64,000 bases of DNA from Pleomorphomonas sp. JP5 (GCF_023721815.1 NZ_JAMDLI010000006.1:1-64000), one strand, 5' to 3'; shown: positions 9,549-19,594, counted from the first letter of the stretch. The notes: generated by a model not told the origin, from the sequence alone. Program-made: numbers and translations.

Positions 9549-11534
9549 GTGAACCCCATTTTCGGAAAGCTCACCCTAGAGGACATCCCCTACGACCAGA
9601 TCGTCACCATGGGCGCCGTGGGGGTCGCACTGCTGGGCGCCCTGGGGGTGGCGGCAGCGATCACCTACTACGGTCGCTGGCGCTGGCTGTGGTCGGAGTA
9701 TCTCACCTCCGTCGACCACAAGAAGATCGGCATCATGTACATCGTGCTCGGCCTCGTCATGCTGCTGCGCGGCTTTGCCGACGCCGCCATGATGCGCCTT
9801 CAGCAGTCGATGAGCCTCGCCCCAAACCCCGGGTATCTGCCGCCACACCACTACGACCAGATCTTCTCGGCCCACGGCGTCATCATGATCTTCTTCGCGA
9901 CGATGCCGCTGGTGGTGGGCTTGATGAACATCGTCGTGCCCTTGCAGATCGGCGCGCGCGACGTCGCCTTTCCCTTCCTGAACTCCCTCAGCTTCTGGCT
10001 CACCTTCTCCGGAGCCATGCTGGTCAATGCCTCGCTGGTGTTCGGCGAGTTCGCCAAGACGGGCTGGGCCGCCTATCCGCCCCTGTCGGAACTGGCGTTC
10101 AGTCCCGATGTCGGCGTCGACTACTACATCTGGAGCCTGCAGATCGCCGGCGTCGGCACCTTGCTCACCGGCGTCAACTTTCTCACGACCATCCTGCGCA
10201 TGCGGGCGCCCGGCATGAAGATGATGCGCATGCCCATCTTCACCTGGACGACCTTCTGCACCAACGTACTGATCGTCGCCGCCTTCCCGATCCTCACCGC
10301 CACGCTGGCCTTGCTCGGCCTCGACCGCTACGTCGGCACGCATTTCTTCACCAACGACGGTGGCGGCGAGCAGATGATGTACGTCAATCTGTTCTGGGCC
10401 TGGGGCCATCCTGAAGTCTACATCCTGGTTCTGCCCGCCTTCGGCGTGTTCTCCGAAGTCGTCGCCACCTTCTCCGGCAAGCCGCTGTTCGGTTACAAGT
10501 CGCTGGTCTGGGCGACCATTGCCATCACCTTCTTTTCCTTCGTCGTCTGGCTGCACCATTTCTTCACGATGGGCGCAGGCGCCAGCGTCAACGCCTTCTT
10601 CGGCATCGCCACCATGATCATCGCCGTGCCCACCGGCGTGAAGATGTTCAACTGGCTGTTCACGATGCTCGGCGGTCGCGTGCGCTTCTCGGTGCCGATG
10701 CTGTGGACCATCGGCTTCCTCGTCACCTTCACCATCGGCGGCATGACGGGCGTGCTCCTGGCCATGCCCGGCGCCGACTTCGTGCTGCACAACAGCCTGT
10801 TCCTGGTCGCCCACTTCCACAACACCATCATCGGCGGCGTGGTGTTTGGCATGTTCGCCGGCCTCAACTACTGGTTCCCCAAGGCCATGGGCTTCCGCCT
10901 GTCCGAACCGCTCGGCAAGGCCTCCTTCTGGTGCTGGCTGATCGGCTTTTACATCGCCTTCATGCCGCTCTACGTGCTGGGCTTCATGGGTATGACGCGC
11001 CGGCTCAACAGCTACGACAACCCAGATTGGCAGCCCTGGCTGGTGCTGGCCGCCTTCGGCGCGGCGATCATCGCGGTGGGCATTGCCTGCTCGATCCTGC
11101 AGATCGTCTACAGCTTCTGGAAACGCGACGAGTTGCGCGATCTCACCGGGGATCCGTGGGACGGCCGCACCCTCGAATGGGCCACCTCGTCACCGCCGCC
11201 GGTCTACAACTTCGCCGAAACGCCGCGCGTCACCGAGATCGACGCCTGGGCCAGCATGAAGGCCGAAGGCGGTGGCATGTTCGTGCGGTCGACGCCCTAT
11301 TACGACATCCACATGCCCCGGAACACGGCAGCCGGCTTCCTGATCGGCATCTTCAGCATCGGCCTTGGCTTCGGTCTCGTCTGGTACATCTGGTGGATGG
11401 TCGCCGTCAGCGCCGTCGCTATGCTCGCCGCCCTCCTCTACCGCCTGTTCCAGGAGGATATCGCCTACGTCATCCCGGCCGCCGAGGTGAAGGACATCGA
11501 GATGCGGCGTCTTGAGGAGAGCGGCCAGTCATGA
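9549..11534 (+). CDS. cyoB: Cytochrome bo3 ubiquinol oxidase subunit I
   Basis: A 661-residue haem-copper oxidase subunit I. Visible signatures are [11 protein letters not shown] at the N-terminus, the CuB/Tyr motif [15 protein letters not shown], the histidine pair WLHHFFTMG, and the haem-ligand helix [10 protein letters not shown]. It binds haem b, haem o3 and CuB, reduces oxygen to water and pumps protons. The GTG start at 9549 follows AGGAG at 9537-9541, and the 661-residue length is normal for CyoB. The longer open frame upstream is a shadow of cyoA. Confidence 0.96.
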   Translation: MNPIFGKLTLEDIPYDQIVTMGAVGVALLGALGVAAAITYYGRWRWLWSEYLTSVDHKKIGIMYIVLGLVMLLRGFADAAMMRLQQSMSLAPNPGYLPPHHYDQIFSAHGVIMIFFATMPLVVGLMNIVVPLQIGARDVAFPFLNSLSFWLTFSGAMLVNASLVFGEFAKTGWAAYPPLSELAFSPDVGVDYYIWSLQIAGVGTLLTGVNFLTTILRMRAPGMKMMRMPIFTWTTFCTNVLIVAAFPILTATLALLGLDRYVGTHFFTNDGGGEQMMYVNLFWAWGHPEVYILVLPAFGVFSEVVATFSGKPLFGYKSLVWATIAITFFSFVVWLHHFFTMGAGASVNAFFGIATMIIAVPTGVKMFNWLFTMLGGRVRFSVPMLWTIGFLVTFTIGGMTGVLLAMPGADFVLHNSLFLVAHFHNTIIGGVVFGMFAGLNYWFPKAMGFRLSEPLGKASFWCWLIGFYIAFMPLYVLGFMGMTRRLNSYDNPDWQPWLVLAAFGAAIIAVGIACSILQIVYSFWKRDELRDLTGDPWDGRTLEWATSSPPPVYNFAETPRVTEIDAWASMKAEGGGMFVRSTPYYDIHMPRNTAAGFLIGIFSIGLGFGLVWYIWWMVAVSAVAMLAALLYRLFQEDIAYVIPAAEVKDIEMRRLEESGQS

Positions 11535-12166
11535 CCATGCCGTTCGACCTTCCCGAAGCCCATTCGGTTCACGCCCCGCAGCATCCGCCCGCCGCCGTCG
11601 ACGACGCCGAACTCACCGAGAAGACCGTCTTCGGCTTCTGGCTCTACCTGATGAGCGACGTGGTGCTGTTCGCCGCGCTGTTCGCCGTCTACGCCGTGGT
11701 CGGCCGCAGCTATGCCGGCGGGCCAACCGGACGGGAGCTGTTCGACCTCTGGTTCGTGCTGGCCGAAACCGCCGTGCTGCTCCTGAGCTCCGTCGCCTTC
11801 GGCTTCGTCACCATCGCCGCCCACGAGGATCGCCGGCAGGCAACCTTGCGCTGGCTCGGCGCGACCTTCGCGCTCGGCGCCCTCTTCATCGCGATGGAGG
11901 CCTACGAGTTCCATCACCTCGTGGCGGAGGGCGCCGGCCCGAGCCGCAGCGCCTTCCTGTCCTCCTACTTCGCCCTGGTCGGCACGCACGGTCTGCACGT
12001 CCTGACCGGCCTTGTGTGGATGGCGGTCACGGCCTTCCACCTCGCTCGCGACGGTCTCACCGCCACGGTCCATCGGCGCCTCGGCCTGCTCGGCCTGTTC
12101 TGGCACTTCCTCGACGTCATCTGGATCGTCGTCTTCACCCATGTCTACCTGACCGGAGTCCTCTGA
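11531..12166 (+). CDS. cyoC: Cytochrome bo3 ubiquinol oxidase subunit III
   Basis: A 211-residue protein with five predicted membrane helices and the subunit III features [18 protein letters not shown] and [12 protein letters not shown]. It belongs to the haem-copper oxidase subunit III family and stabilises the oxidase core. The start overlaps the cyoB stop by four bases (ATGA), which implies translational coupling. Confidence 0.94.
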   Translation: MTMPFDLPEAHSVHAPQHPPAAVDDAELTEKTVFGFWLYLMSDVVLFAALFAVYAVVGRSYAGGPTGRELFDLWFVLAETAVLLLSSVAFGFVTIAAHEDRRQATLRWLGATFALGALFIAMEAYEFHHLVAEGAGPSRSAFLSSYFALVGTHGLHVLTGLVWMAVTAFHLARDGLTATVHRRLGLLGLFWHFLDVIWIVVFTHVYLTGVL

Positions 12167-12167
12167 C

Positions 12168-12533
12168 ATGGCCGATCGCCGAACACAGCACCTGCCCGGC
12201 GCCGCCGCCTCGCTAAGGCATTACGCACGCGGCTTCCTCCTGTCGGTGATCCTGACCGGCGCCGCCTTCGCCCTGGTGATGACCCACGCATTGCCGCGCG
12301 AGGCCACGATCTTCGTGATCTTCGTCCTGGCGGCGGTGCAGGTGGTGGTTCACATCGCCGATTTCCTGCATGTCGACACGTCGCTCGAGCAGCGCTGGAA
12401 CCTCTTCGCCACGCTGTTCGCGCTGCTGGTGGTCGGCATCCTCGTCGGCGGCAGCATCTGGATCATGTTCAGCGCCCACGAGCGGATGAGACCGGACATG
12501 CCGGCCATGACCATGCCGCCAGAGAGCTTCTGA
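12168..12533 (+). CDS. cyoD: Cytochrome bo3 ubiquinol oxidase subunit IV
   Basis: A 121-residue protein with three predicted membrane helices and the CyoD-type stretch AAVQVVVHIADFLHV. Subunit IV has no cofactor and helps assembly of the CuB site in subunit I. It starts one base after the cyoC stop, as expected inside a tightly packed operon. Confidence 0.93.
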   Translation: MADRRTQHLPGAAASLRHYARGFLLSVILTGAAFALVMTHALPREATIFVIFVLAAVQVVVHIADFLHVDTSLEQRWNLFATLFALLVVGILVGGSIWIMFSAHERMRPDMPAMTMPPESF

Positions 12534-12534
12534 A

Positions 12535-13398
12535 ATGACGACGCTCAGCCGCAACCCCTATGTGCGCCTCGTGAAGCCCGGCATCGTCGGGGGCAATCTG
12601 ATCTCGACCGCCGGCGGCTTCCTTCTGGCGGCGCGTGGCGCGGTGGACGCTCGGCTGTTGATCGCCACGCTTGTCGGCGTCGCGCTGGTGGTGGCCGGTG
12701 GCTGCGTCATCAACAACGTCATCGACCGAGACATCGACGGCCGGATGGCCCGCACAGCCGGCCGCCCAATGGTCACCGGCGCGGTCGGCGTTCCCACGGC
12801 CTCTGCCTATGGCGGCGTGCTGGCCGCCGGCGGGTTGCTGTTGCTGGCGCTGATCGCCGGCCCGCTGGCGGCAACCGTCGCCGCCTTCGGCCTCGTCGTC
12901 TACGTCGGCCCCTACAGCCTGTGGTTCAAGCGGCGCTCGCCGGTCAGTGTGCTGGTGGGCAGCCTTGCCGGCGCCACGCCGCCGGTGATCGGCTATTGCG
13001 CCGTGACCGGTCGCCTCGACGCGGCCGCCGTCATCCTGTTCGTGATGTTCGCGCTCTGGCAGGTCCCGCATTCCGACGCCATCGCCGTTCTGCGCCGCCA
13101 CGACTATGCCGCCGCCGGCGTGCCGACCTATCCGTTCCGTCACGGTATCGCCGCCACGAGACAGCGGATCCTCGTCTCGATCGGCGCCTTCACCGCCACC
13201 TCGGTGGCTCTCCCCTTCGCCGGCTTCACCGGCATTGCCTATCTCTGCACGACGGTGGCCTGCGGCGGCTATTGGCTGCATCTCGCCGCCACCAGCCCGA
13301 CCGCCACCACCGAACGCAGCTGGGCGAAGCGCATCTTCCTGGGCTCCCTCGGCTGCCTTCTGGCGCTCTGCCTGCTGATGGCGGTCGATTTCCGATGA
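12535..13398 (+). CDS. cyoE: Protoheme IX farnesyltransferase (haem O synthase)
   Basis: A 287-residue UbiA-family prenyltransferase with the first Asp-rich motif NNVIDRDIDGRMART and a second polar loop near YSLWFKRRSPVSV. It attaches farnesyl diphosphate to haem b to make the haem O needed by CyoB. It starts one base after cyoD and closes the operon. The convergent lysE-type gene ends three bases further on. Confidence 0.95.
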   Translation: MTTLSRNPYVRLVKPGIVGGNLISTAGGFLLAARGAVDARLLIATLVGVALVVAGGCVINNVIDRDIDGRMARTAGRPMVTGAVGVPTASAYGGVLAAGGLLLLALIAGPLAATVAAFGLVVYVGPYSLWFKRRSPVSVLVGSLAGATPPVIGYCAVTGRLDAAAVILFVMFALWQVPHSDAIAVLRRHDYAAAGVPTYPFRHGIAATRQRILVSIGAFTATSVALPFAGFTGIAYLCTTVACGGYWLHLAATSPTATTERSWAKRIFLGSLGCLLALCLLMAVDFR

Positions 13399-13401
13399 GC
13401 C

Positions 13402-14028
13402 TTATTGCTGTTCCGTCAGCGCCAGTCGGACTCCCAGCAGCACGAAGGCGCCGGCGAACAGGCGGCGCATCATGGCGAGCACCACTGGCCGCGACAGCAC
13501 CTGATCGCGCACAGTGGAGGCGGCAACGCCGTAGACGACGAACACGACGAAGGTCATCGCCATGAACACGCCGCCGAGCTCCACGAAGCGCAGCGTCGGT
13601 TGCGCCTCGCCATGGCCGATGAACTGCGGCAGGAAGGCGAGGAAGAACACCGTGAGCTTGGGATTGAGGAGGTTGAGAAGGATCGCGCGGAAGGTGATCT
13701 CGAGCGGCGATGCGTCCCGACCGTCCGGCGCCACGGCCAGCGCCCCGGTCTCCTTCAGCGTCATCCAGGCCATGTAGAGGAGGTAGGCGACACCGGCCAC
13801 CCGCAGGATCTCGAAGGCGAGAACGCTCGTCTGCATCATGGCGGAGAGGCCGAGCACGGCGGCGGCGAGATGCGGCAGGATGCCCAGCGTGCAGCCGAAA
13901 GCGGCGATCGTCGCGGCGCGGGCGCCCCGGCCGAGGCCGGCGCCGAGGGTGTAGATGACGCCGGTGCCGGGCGAGGCGACGACGATCAGCGAAGTGAGCA
14001 GGAATTCGGGCGACATGAGAGCGGACAT
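13402..14028 (-). CDS. LysE/RhtB-family amino acid exporter
   Basis: A 208-residue membrane protein with about six helices and the LysE-family N-terminus (VASPGTGVIYTLGAGLGRG) and central motif (NLLNPKLTVFFLAFLPQF). It probably exports an amino acid or derivative; the substrate cannot be told. The start at 14028 (MSALMSPEF) follows GGAG about eight bases upstream. An open extension of 18 codons has no family similarity. Confidence 0.88.
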   Translation of the reverse strand: MSALMSPEFLLTSLIVVASPGTGVIYTLGAGLGRGARAATIAAFGCTLGILPHLAAAVLGLSAMMQTSVLAFEILRVAGVAYLLYMAWMTLKETGALAVAPDGRDASPLEITFRAILLNLLNPKLTVFFLAFLPQFIGHGEAQPTLRFVELGGVFMAMTFVVFVVYGVAASTVRDQVLSRPVVLAMMRRLFAGAFVLLGVRLALTEQQ

Positions 14029-14102
14029 TTGGGGCTCCAGTAGGTTCGCCCTACCCTGCTGCCACCCAACGACCGAAGCCACCCGATTTCGGAAACGAGC
14101 CC

Positions 14103-14250
14103 TATATGAACCGCTCGCCCCTTTCGGCCTGAGGTCCCCGCCTAGGCGGGAATGACAGAATTATATAATGAGAACAAATATATAGATTGTCACCCTTGCG
14201 CAGGCGAGGACCTCAGGCCGCAAGGGGTGCAACGCCGATATGGAGCTCGT
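14103..14250. repeat. Palindromic intergenic repeat, copy A
   Basis: An imperfect long hairpin between malic enzyme and the LysE-type gene. The core arms are 14129-14157 and 14190-14218, both ending in CCTGAGG when read from outside, around an AT-rich loop with ATTATATA and ATATATAGAT. Outer arms continue the symmetry with CCCCTT-CGGCC on both sides. It is the most diverged of three related copies in the window (the others are near 19.25-19.58 kb and 25.43-25.58 kb). Confidence 0.75.
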
Positions 14251-14328
14251 CTCTTCCAACTCGATCCCCAAAACGAAACCGGGCGACCTCACGGCCGCCC
14301 GGTTCATTCATTCAGTCAATGTCGCGGT

Positions 14329-16017
14329 TCACACCAGCGACTTGTAGACCGGCTCCCAGGTCTTGGCCTTGATGGCGGCCTTGATGGCGGCGTCGTCCAT
14401 CTTCGGGGCCAGGCCCTCGGACATTGCCTGCTTGGCGACGGCGACGGCGATGTGCGAGGAAACCTCACGCATGCGGTCCAGCGTCGGCAGCAGACGGTCG
14501 CCCGGGTTGGTCTTGGCAGGCGACAGCTCGGCGAGAGCGCGGGCAGCGGCCAAGAACATGGCGTCCGTCACGCGCGTGGCGCCGACCGCCAGCGTGCCCA
14601 GGCCGACGCCCGGGAAGATGTAGGAGTTGTTGGTCTGGGCGAAGTGGTAGGTCTTGCCCTCGTAGTCGAAGGGCAGGAACGGCGAGCCCGTGCCGATGAT
14701 GGCGCGTCCCTCGGTCCACTTGATGATGTCCGACGGCTGAGCCTCGACGCAGGACGTCGGGTTCGACAGCGGGAAGACGATCGGACGCTCGGTGTGCTTG
14801 CCCATCTCACGGATGATTTCTTCCGTGAACATGCCCGGCTGGCCGGCGACGCCGACGAGAACGGTCGGCTGGGCGTTCTTGATCACTTCATAGAGCGAAG
14901 CCTTGCCGGCCTCGGCGACGTCCCAGCCGTCGATGATCTTGCTGTCCTGACGGAAGCCGAGCTGGAAGGTGTCGAGGTTCGGGGTCTTCTCGGTGACCAG
15001 GCCGTAGCGGCCGACGATGAAGAAGCGCTTGCGGGCTTCCTCGTCCGAGAGGCCTTCGGACACCATGGCCATGCGGATCAGGTCGGCGATGCCGACGCCG
15101 GCCGAACCACCGCCGAGGATGGCGACGCGCTGGTCCTTGAGGGACTTGCCGGTGATCTGGATGGCCGACAGCAGCGTGCCCGTGGCAACCGAAGCGGTGC
15201 CCTGGATGTCGTCGTTGAACGTGCAGAGCGCGTCACGATACTTGTCCAGCAGGCGGTTGGCGTTGTTCTTGTGGAAGTCTTCCCACTGCAGCAGGACGTT
15301 CGGCCAACGCTTCTTCACGGCTTCGACGAACTGGTCGATGAAGCTGTCGTATTCTTCGCCCCGGACGCGCTCGTGCTTCCAGCCGAAGTAGAGCGGATCG
15401 GCGATGCGCTCGGCGTTGTTGGTGCCGGTGTCGAGGGTGATCGGCAGGACGGTGTCGGGAGCGATGCCGCCGCAACCGGTGTAGATGGCCAGCTTGCCGA
15501 CCGGGATGCCCATGCCGCCGACGCCCTGGTCGCCCAGGCCGAGGATGCGCTCGCCGTCGGTGACGACGATGCACTCGACATTGTCATAGCGCGGGTTGGC
15601 GAGGATCTCGTCCATCTTGGCGCGGTTCGGATAGGAGATGAACAGGCCACGCGGACGACGGATGATGTGGTGATACTGCTGGCAGCCGGCGCCGACGGTC
15701 GGCGTGTAGATCATCGGCAGCAGTTCGTCGAGGTTGCGGGTGATCACCGCGAAGTAAAGCGTCTCGTTGGCGTCCTGCAGGTCGCGCAGGTAAACGTAAC
15801 GGTCGAGGTTGGTCGGCAGCGCGCGGATGGTCTCGAGGCTGCGGGCAACCTGCGTGTCGAGCGTCTCGACGGCGTCGCCGAAATAGCCGTTGAGCTTGAA
15901 CGCGTCGCGCTCGGCCTGGGTGAAGGCCGTGCCCTTGTTCAGCAACGGATCTTCGATGAGGGCCTGGCTCGTGGGGATCGCCTTGACAGGGGCGTCCTTG
16001 AGGGTCACGTCAGTCAT
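14329..16017 (-). CDS. maeA: NAD-dependent malic enzyme
   Basis: A 562-residue large-type malic enzyme with MIYTPTVGAGCQQYHH, the PRGLFISYPNR signature, DGERILGLGDQGVGGMGIP, the substrate-binding FNDDIQGTASV, and a Rossmann motif VAILGGGSAGVGIADL. It decarboxylates malate to pyruvate with reduction of NAD(P)+, supplying pyruvate during growth on C4 acids. In related rhizobia this reaction supports nitrogen fixation. The second in-frame ATG (16017), with GGAG six bases upstream, is the better start; an ATG four codons earlier is possible. Confidence 0.93.
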   Translation of the reverse strand: MTDVTLKDAPVKAIPTSQALIEDPLLNKGTAFTQAERDAFKLNGYFGDAVETLDTQVARSLETIRALPTNLDRYVYLRDLQDANETLYFAVITRNLDELLPMIYTPTVGAGCQQYHHIIRRPRGLFISYPNRAKMDEILANPRYDNVECIVVTDGERILGLGDQGVGGMGIPVGKLAIYTGCGGIAPDTVLPITLDTGTNNAERIADPLYFGWKHERVRGEEYDSFIDQFVEAVKKRWPNVLLQWEDFHKNNANRLLDKYRDALCTFNDDIQGTASVATGTLLSAIQITGKSLKDQRVAILGGGSAGVGIADLIRMAMVSEGLSDEEARKRFFIVGRYGLVTEKTPNLDTFQLGFRQDSKIIDGWDVAEAGKASLYEVIKNAQPTVLVGVAGQPGMFTEEIIREMGKHTERPIVFPLSNPTSCVEAQPSDIIKWTEGRAIIGTGSPFLPFDYEGKTYHFAQTNNSYIFPGVGLGTLAVGATRVTDAMFLAAARALAELSPAKTNPGDRLLPTLDRMREVSSHIAVAVAKQAMSEGLAPKMDDAAIKAAIKAKTWEPVYKSLV

Positions 16018-16231
16018 ATGATGCTCCATCCTTCTCTATCGAACCGGGCCCGCCATCTGGCGGAACACCCTGGGGTCGGCGCGGTCGCCTCCCCCCGCTT
16101 TTCGGGCCACTTACTGCCTCTTTTGCGTCAGGAAATCTTCCGTAGAAACACGACGTCGTCTTTGCCCTCAGGAGCTTAAACGCGTAAATCGAGGGGTGAA
16201 CGACTACTATATCGATGTAGTTGGCAATCAT

Positions 16232-16247
16232 TGTCACAAATGCGACA
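16232..16247 (+). promoter_or_regulatory. NifA upstream activating sequence
   Basis: The sequence TGT-N10-ACA is an exact match to the NifA enhancer consensus. It lies about 80 bp upstream of the sigma-54 -24 element of cowN, within the usual distance for NifA acting through DNA looping. The assignment rests on the motif, its spacing and the downstream gene. Confidence 0.75.
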
Positions 16248-16324
16248 TCGATCTGGCCGGATTTCTCCAGCCATTGGAGCTTGTTTCTTCAGGAAAACCC
16301 CGGATATCCAGCTCTCTTCACGAC

Positions 16325-16342
16325 TTGGCAAGGTGATTGCAA
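16325..16342 (+). promoter_or_regulatory. Sigma-54 promoter of cowN
   Basis: TTGGCAAGGTGATTGCAA has the invariant GG (16327-16328) and GC (16339-16340) with exactly ten bases between them. It matches TGGCACG-N4-TTGCA with one change. The transcription start would lie near 16351, giving a leader of about 30 bases to the cowN start. Confidence 0.82.
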
Positions 16343-16380
16343 CTGCCGACGGCAACTCGACACGCAACGGGAGTACGATC

Positions 16381-16683
16381 TTGCCGACCGCCGGCCACCC
16401 CCAGAACGACAGATACGTCACCTTCGAGGGCATCGATTTCGAGGGGAACATGGAGGCTGTGCTCGTCCACCTCCGCCGCTACATCGACGACCCCACTTTC
16501 GCCAACCCGTTCTGGGATCGCTTCCGAGAGCGCCTTGCCACGGCCGCCGAGGCGGAGCGCCCGGTGGCCGATCGTCTTCTGTTGATGCACGCCCACGTCT
16601 ACTACATGGCCGAACTGTTCGAGGACAACGACGACACGGACGCCATTACCGCGCTTCGCCGACTCGAAGAAGAGTGCTTCTGA
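16381..16683 (+). CDS. cowN: N2-fixation sustaining protein CowN
   Basis: The 100-residue product shows the CowN pattern: DRYVTFEGIDFEGNMEAVL, then HIDDP/YIDDP-type and ANPFWDRFR segments, LLLMHAHVYY, ELFEDNDDTDA, and the acidic end LEEECF. CowN lets diazotrophs grow on N2 in the presence of carbon monoxide by protecting nitrogenase. No ATG suits the family N-terminus. A TTG at 16381, seven bases after GGGAG (16369-16373), fits both the length and the promoter. An ATG in frame at 16231 would lie upstream of the promoter and is rejected. No nif genes are nearby. Confidence 0.88.
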   Translation: MPTAGHPQNDRYVTFEGIDFEGNMEAVLVHLRRYIDDPTFANPFWDRFRERLATAAEAERPVADRLLLMHAHVYYMAELFEDNDDTDAITALRRLEEECF

Positions 16684-16857
16684 TAATTATTTGCAAGTCA
16701 ACTTGTCGTAACAAACACCTTGCATAGCAAATGCTGACAAGAACGATTCTCTTTGTCTGTCATATAAAATTCATATGATTACTTGATCGAATTTAGAGCT
16801 CATTAAGCGACGCTCGGCTTATTCATCGTGAAAACCGCATGAACCGGGAAATATACG

Positions 16858-19206
16858 ATGCGAACAGGCCAGAGCATTACCGCGCAACTTTTCCTCTTCA
16901 CGCTCCTCCTGGTCCTGCTCGCGGGCGCGGCGGGAGGCGCCGGCTTCTTCGGCCTGATGCGCACGGGCAGCGCCATCGACACGGTGACCGGCGTATCGAC
17001 CGCGCTCACCAACATCAACACCGCCGCGGCCGCCATCCAGTCGCTTTATGCCTCCGGCCGAAGCGAGGACGCAGAGGCGGCGCTCGCCGGCATCGCCGCC
17101 GTCGATGACGGAGTTGCCTCGATGCCCGCCCTGAGCGGCGTCACGGCCGGCCTCGCCGACGCGGTGAACGCTCTTTCCGACGGCTGGCGGGACATCGATA
17201 CGGCGACCCGCGACATCGACCGCGCCTTCTCGGCCCTCGCAGCGGTCGCCGCCAAGCTCGAGGCGAACGCCGTCGCGGACCTCGACAAATCTGAAACCGA
17301 CCTTGAGGCGGTCAGCGCCGCGCTGGATGGCACGCGGGCGACCGTCTCGGGCCTGACCGACACCGAGTTGCGCCTCGTCCGAGGCCGAGCCGCCTTCGAA
17401 GCCTTTCTTCGCACCGGCGAGTTCAGCCAACTGACGGCCGGCCAGAACGCGCTGTCCATCGCCGCACGTCTTGCTGAGGACACCCGCGTCACGAACGAGG
17501 ACGACGCCTTCGCCGAGGACCTCGGCGCCATCTCCACCCTCACCGCCGGCCTCTACCAGACGGTCGCCCGCAAGAGCGACAACAGCCAGTTCATCGACCT
17601 CGCCAGCGAGTGGCCGCGCCTGTCGCCGCGCCTTGCCACCGTCGACCAGCGCATCGACGCGGTGAACGCCAAGGCGCGCGAAAGCGCCGACAAGGCCTTC
17701 AACCGGACGGCCGGCCTGTCGATCCGCCGCGATCGGGCCGCCGCCTTCGGCACCGCGGTCCGGGACTTCCGTACCGCCGCCTACGAGTTGCTGCTTGCCA
17801 CCGAGGGCTACCGGCTGCACCCCGACCTCGCCCACGGCAAGGCCATCGACGCCGCCCTCGACCGGGCCGGCGCCGCCATCACCGCGCTCGGACCGGACGC
17901 GGCCAAGGAAGTGGCGCTTCCCTTTGCCGACTATCGCAAGGCGACGAGCGGCCTGCGCCGGGCCACCGAAGCGCTGCAGTCGGCCCGCGCCGACACGATG
18001 CGCCTGTCGGCCGCCGCTGCCGACGCCCTGCACGAAACCGCCGACGCCGTCGCCGACGACGCGCGGGCCGACCGAGACGGCGTCAGCTTCGCGGTGCTCG
18101 CGGTGATCGCCGGAATCGTCGGCGTCGCCATCCTGGTTACCGCTCTCCTCAACCGCCGCATCGCCCGGCCACTGCGCGCCCTGACGCAGGTGATGCACGC
18201 GCTCGCCCACGGCAACCTCGACGTCACCGTCCCCGTCCGCAAGGGAGGCGACGAGATCGCCGCCATGGGCGAGGCGCTCCTGGTGTTCCAAGCCAGCGGT
18301 CGCGAGCGAGAAGAGTTGCGCCAGGCGGCCGAGCGCGACCACGCCCAGCGCGAGGCGCGCCGGGCGGCGCTCGAGGGAGCCATTACCGCCTTCGACGGCG
18401 CTGCCGCCGAGGTGATCGCAACCGTCGAGGACCTTGCCGGCCAGCTCGGGCGCGGCACCGCCGACCTCTCCGACGCCGCCACCCATGCCTCCGAACTCGC
18501 AGGGCGCACTTCGCTCGCCGCCGGCAGTGCTGCCGAGAGCGTCCGCACCATGGCCTCGGCGGCCAGCGAGCTCGCCCGCTCGCAAACCGTGGCCAAAGAC
18601 CAGGCCAACGCCGCCGTCACCGTCGCCGGCACCGGCGCCGCCCATGCCCGCACGGCGAGCGGCGTCATCGCCGGCCTGTCGGACTCGACCGCGCGTGTCG
18701 GCGAGGTGGTGGACCTGATCGGTTCCATCGCCGCCCAGACCAACCTGCTGGCGCTCAACGCCACCATCGAAGCGGCGCGAGCCGGCGAAATGGGCAAGGG
18801 CTTCGCGGTGGTGGCCGGCGAGGTGAAGAGCCTTGCCAACCAGACCACGCGCGCCACCGACGACATCCGCAAGCTGATCGACGGCATCGGCAACGCCACC
18901 CGCTCGGCCGTGGAGTTGATCCGCGACATCGCCGCCTCGATGGCCGACATCGACGCCGCCGCCGGCGCCCTGTCGGAATCGGTGATCGGCCAGGGCGACG
19001 CGACGTCGGAGATCTCCGGCAGCGCCGCCATGGCCGCCGCCTCCACCGACGACATGGCCGTGGGAACTCAGGAGCTTGCCGGCGCTGCCGACCACACCCG
19101 CTCGGTGGCCGGCGACGTCACGGCCACCGCCGGCACCATCCAGGCCGAAATCGTCCGCATGCGCGGGCTGATCGAGTCCTTCTCAAGGGATGCCCGGGCG
19201 GCGTGA
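16858..19206 (+). CDS. Methyl-accepting chemotaxis protein with a long periplasmic sensor
   Basis: A 782-residue receptor. A first membrane helix (about residues 8-30) is followed by a long alpha-helical periplasmic region of about 370 residues. A second helix (about 408-430) then leads into a HAMP domain ([20 protein letters not shown]) and the MCP signalling domain. The hairpin tip [21 protein letters not shown] is intact (about 622-642). The ligand is unknown. No CheW-type methyltransferase-binding pentapeptide is visible at the C-terminus. No other chemotaxis genes adjoin. Confidence 0.92.
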   Translation: MRTGQSITAQLFLFTLLLVLLAGAAGGAGFFGLMRTGSAIDTVTGVSTALTNINTAAAAIQSLYASGRSEDAEAALAGIAAVDDGVASMPALSGVTAGLADAVNALSDGWRDIDTATRDIDRAFSALAAVAAKLEANAVADLDKSETDLEAVSAALDGTRATVSGLTDTELRLVRGRAAFEAFLRTGEFSQLTAGQNALSIAARLAEDTRVTNEDDAFAEDLGAISTLTAGLYQTVARKSDNSQFIDLASEWPRLSPRLATVDQRIDAVNAKARESADKAFNRTAGLSIRRDRAAAFGTAVRDFRTAAYELLLATEGYRLHPDLAHGKAIDAALDRAGAAITALGPDAAKEVALPFADYRKATSGLRRATEALQSARADTMRLSAAAADALHETADAVADDARADRDGVSFAVLAVIAGIVGVAILVTALLNRRIARPLRALTQVMHALAHGNLDVTVPVRKGGDEIAAMGEALLVFQASGREREELRQAAERDHAQREARRAALEGAITAFDGAAAEVIATVEDLAGQLGRGTADLSDAATHASELAGRTSLAAGSAAESVRTMASAASELARSQTVAKDQANAAVTVAGTGAAHARTASGVIAGLSDSTARVGEVVDLIGSIAAQTNLLALNATIEAARAGEMGKGFAVVAGEVKSLANQTTRATDDIRKLIDGIGNATRSAVELIRDIAASMADIDAAAGALSESVIGQGDATSEISGSAAMAAASTDDMAVGTQELAGAADHTRSVAGDVTATAGTIQAEIVRMRGLIESFSRDARAA

Positions 19207-19246
19207 GGGGATAGAGGGAAACGCATCGGCTACGGCCGGAGATCTA

Positions 19247-19583
19247 TATCGGCCGCTCGCCGTTTCCTGCCTGAGGTCCTGCGCCTGCGCCACTGCTGTC
19301 CGGTTTAAATCACTGGACAGGGTGCATGGCATTGATTCTACTCGTCTTCAGACGTTTAGCCGCGTTCTGGACACGAGCAGGAGCATTTGCCATCTCAAAA
19401 CACCACCCAAACCGCCCGTAAGCGATCCAAGGCAGATGCTTCTCCCTGGGTTGGCGATTTAAACCGGACAGCAGTGGCCTGCGCGCAGGATGACAATCTA
19501 TGTATATGATATTTATATAAATTTGTCATCCTGCGCGCAGACGCAGGACCTCAGGCAGAATGGAACACCCGGCACATATCAGG
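19247..19583. repeat. Palindromic intergenic repeat, copy B, split by a MITE-like insertion
   Basis: The left arm begins with CCTGAGGTCCTGCG at 19270 and breaks at 19289. It resumes at 19484 and runs to 19494. The right arm, 19525-19555, is its complement. With the insertion and one target duplication removed, the arms form a near-perfect stem of about 31 bp. The AT-rich loop (19495-19524) is the reverse complement of the loop type in copies A and C, so copy B is inverted relative to them. The element lies between convergent genes, ending 12 bp after the ygiQ stop. Confidence 0.85.
19290..19477. mobile_element. 188-bp MITE-like insertion with 22-bp perfect terminal inverted repeats
   Basis: The left end (19290-19311) and the right end (19456-19477) are perfect 22-bp inverted repeats; the terminus reads CCACTGCTGTCCGG and continues to TTTAAATC. 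A direct repeat CCTGCG flanks both ends (19284-19289 and 19478-19483). Deleting the element and one copy of the repeat restores the arm of palindromic repeat copy B. The element is too short to encode a transposase, so it must be moved in trans by a related full-length insertion sequence not present in this window. Confidence 0.88.
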
Positions 19584-19594
19584 CTCCAGCCACC

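Noticed and set aside
14152-16179. A 675-codon plus-strand frame opposite malic enzyme
   Set aside because: It is a mirror of a highly conserved enzyme gene, starts inside palindromic repeat A, and has no family similarity.
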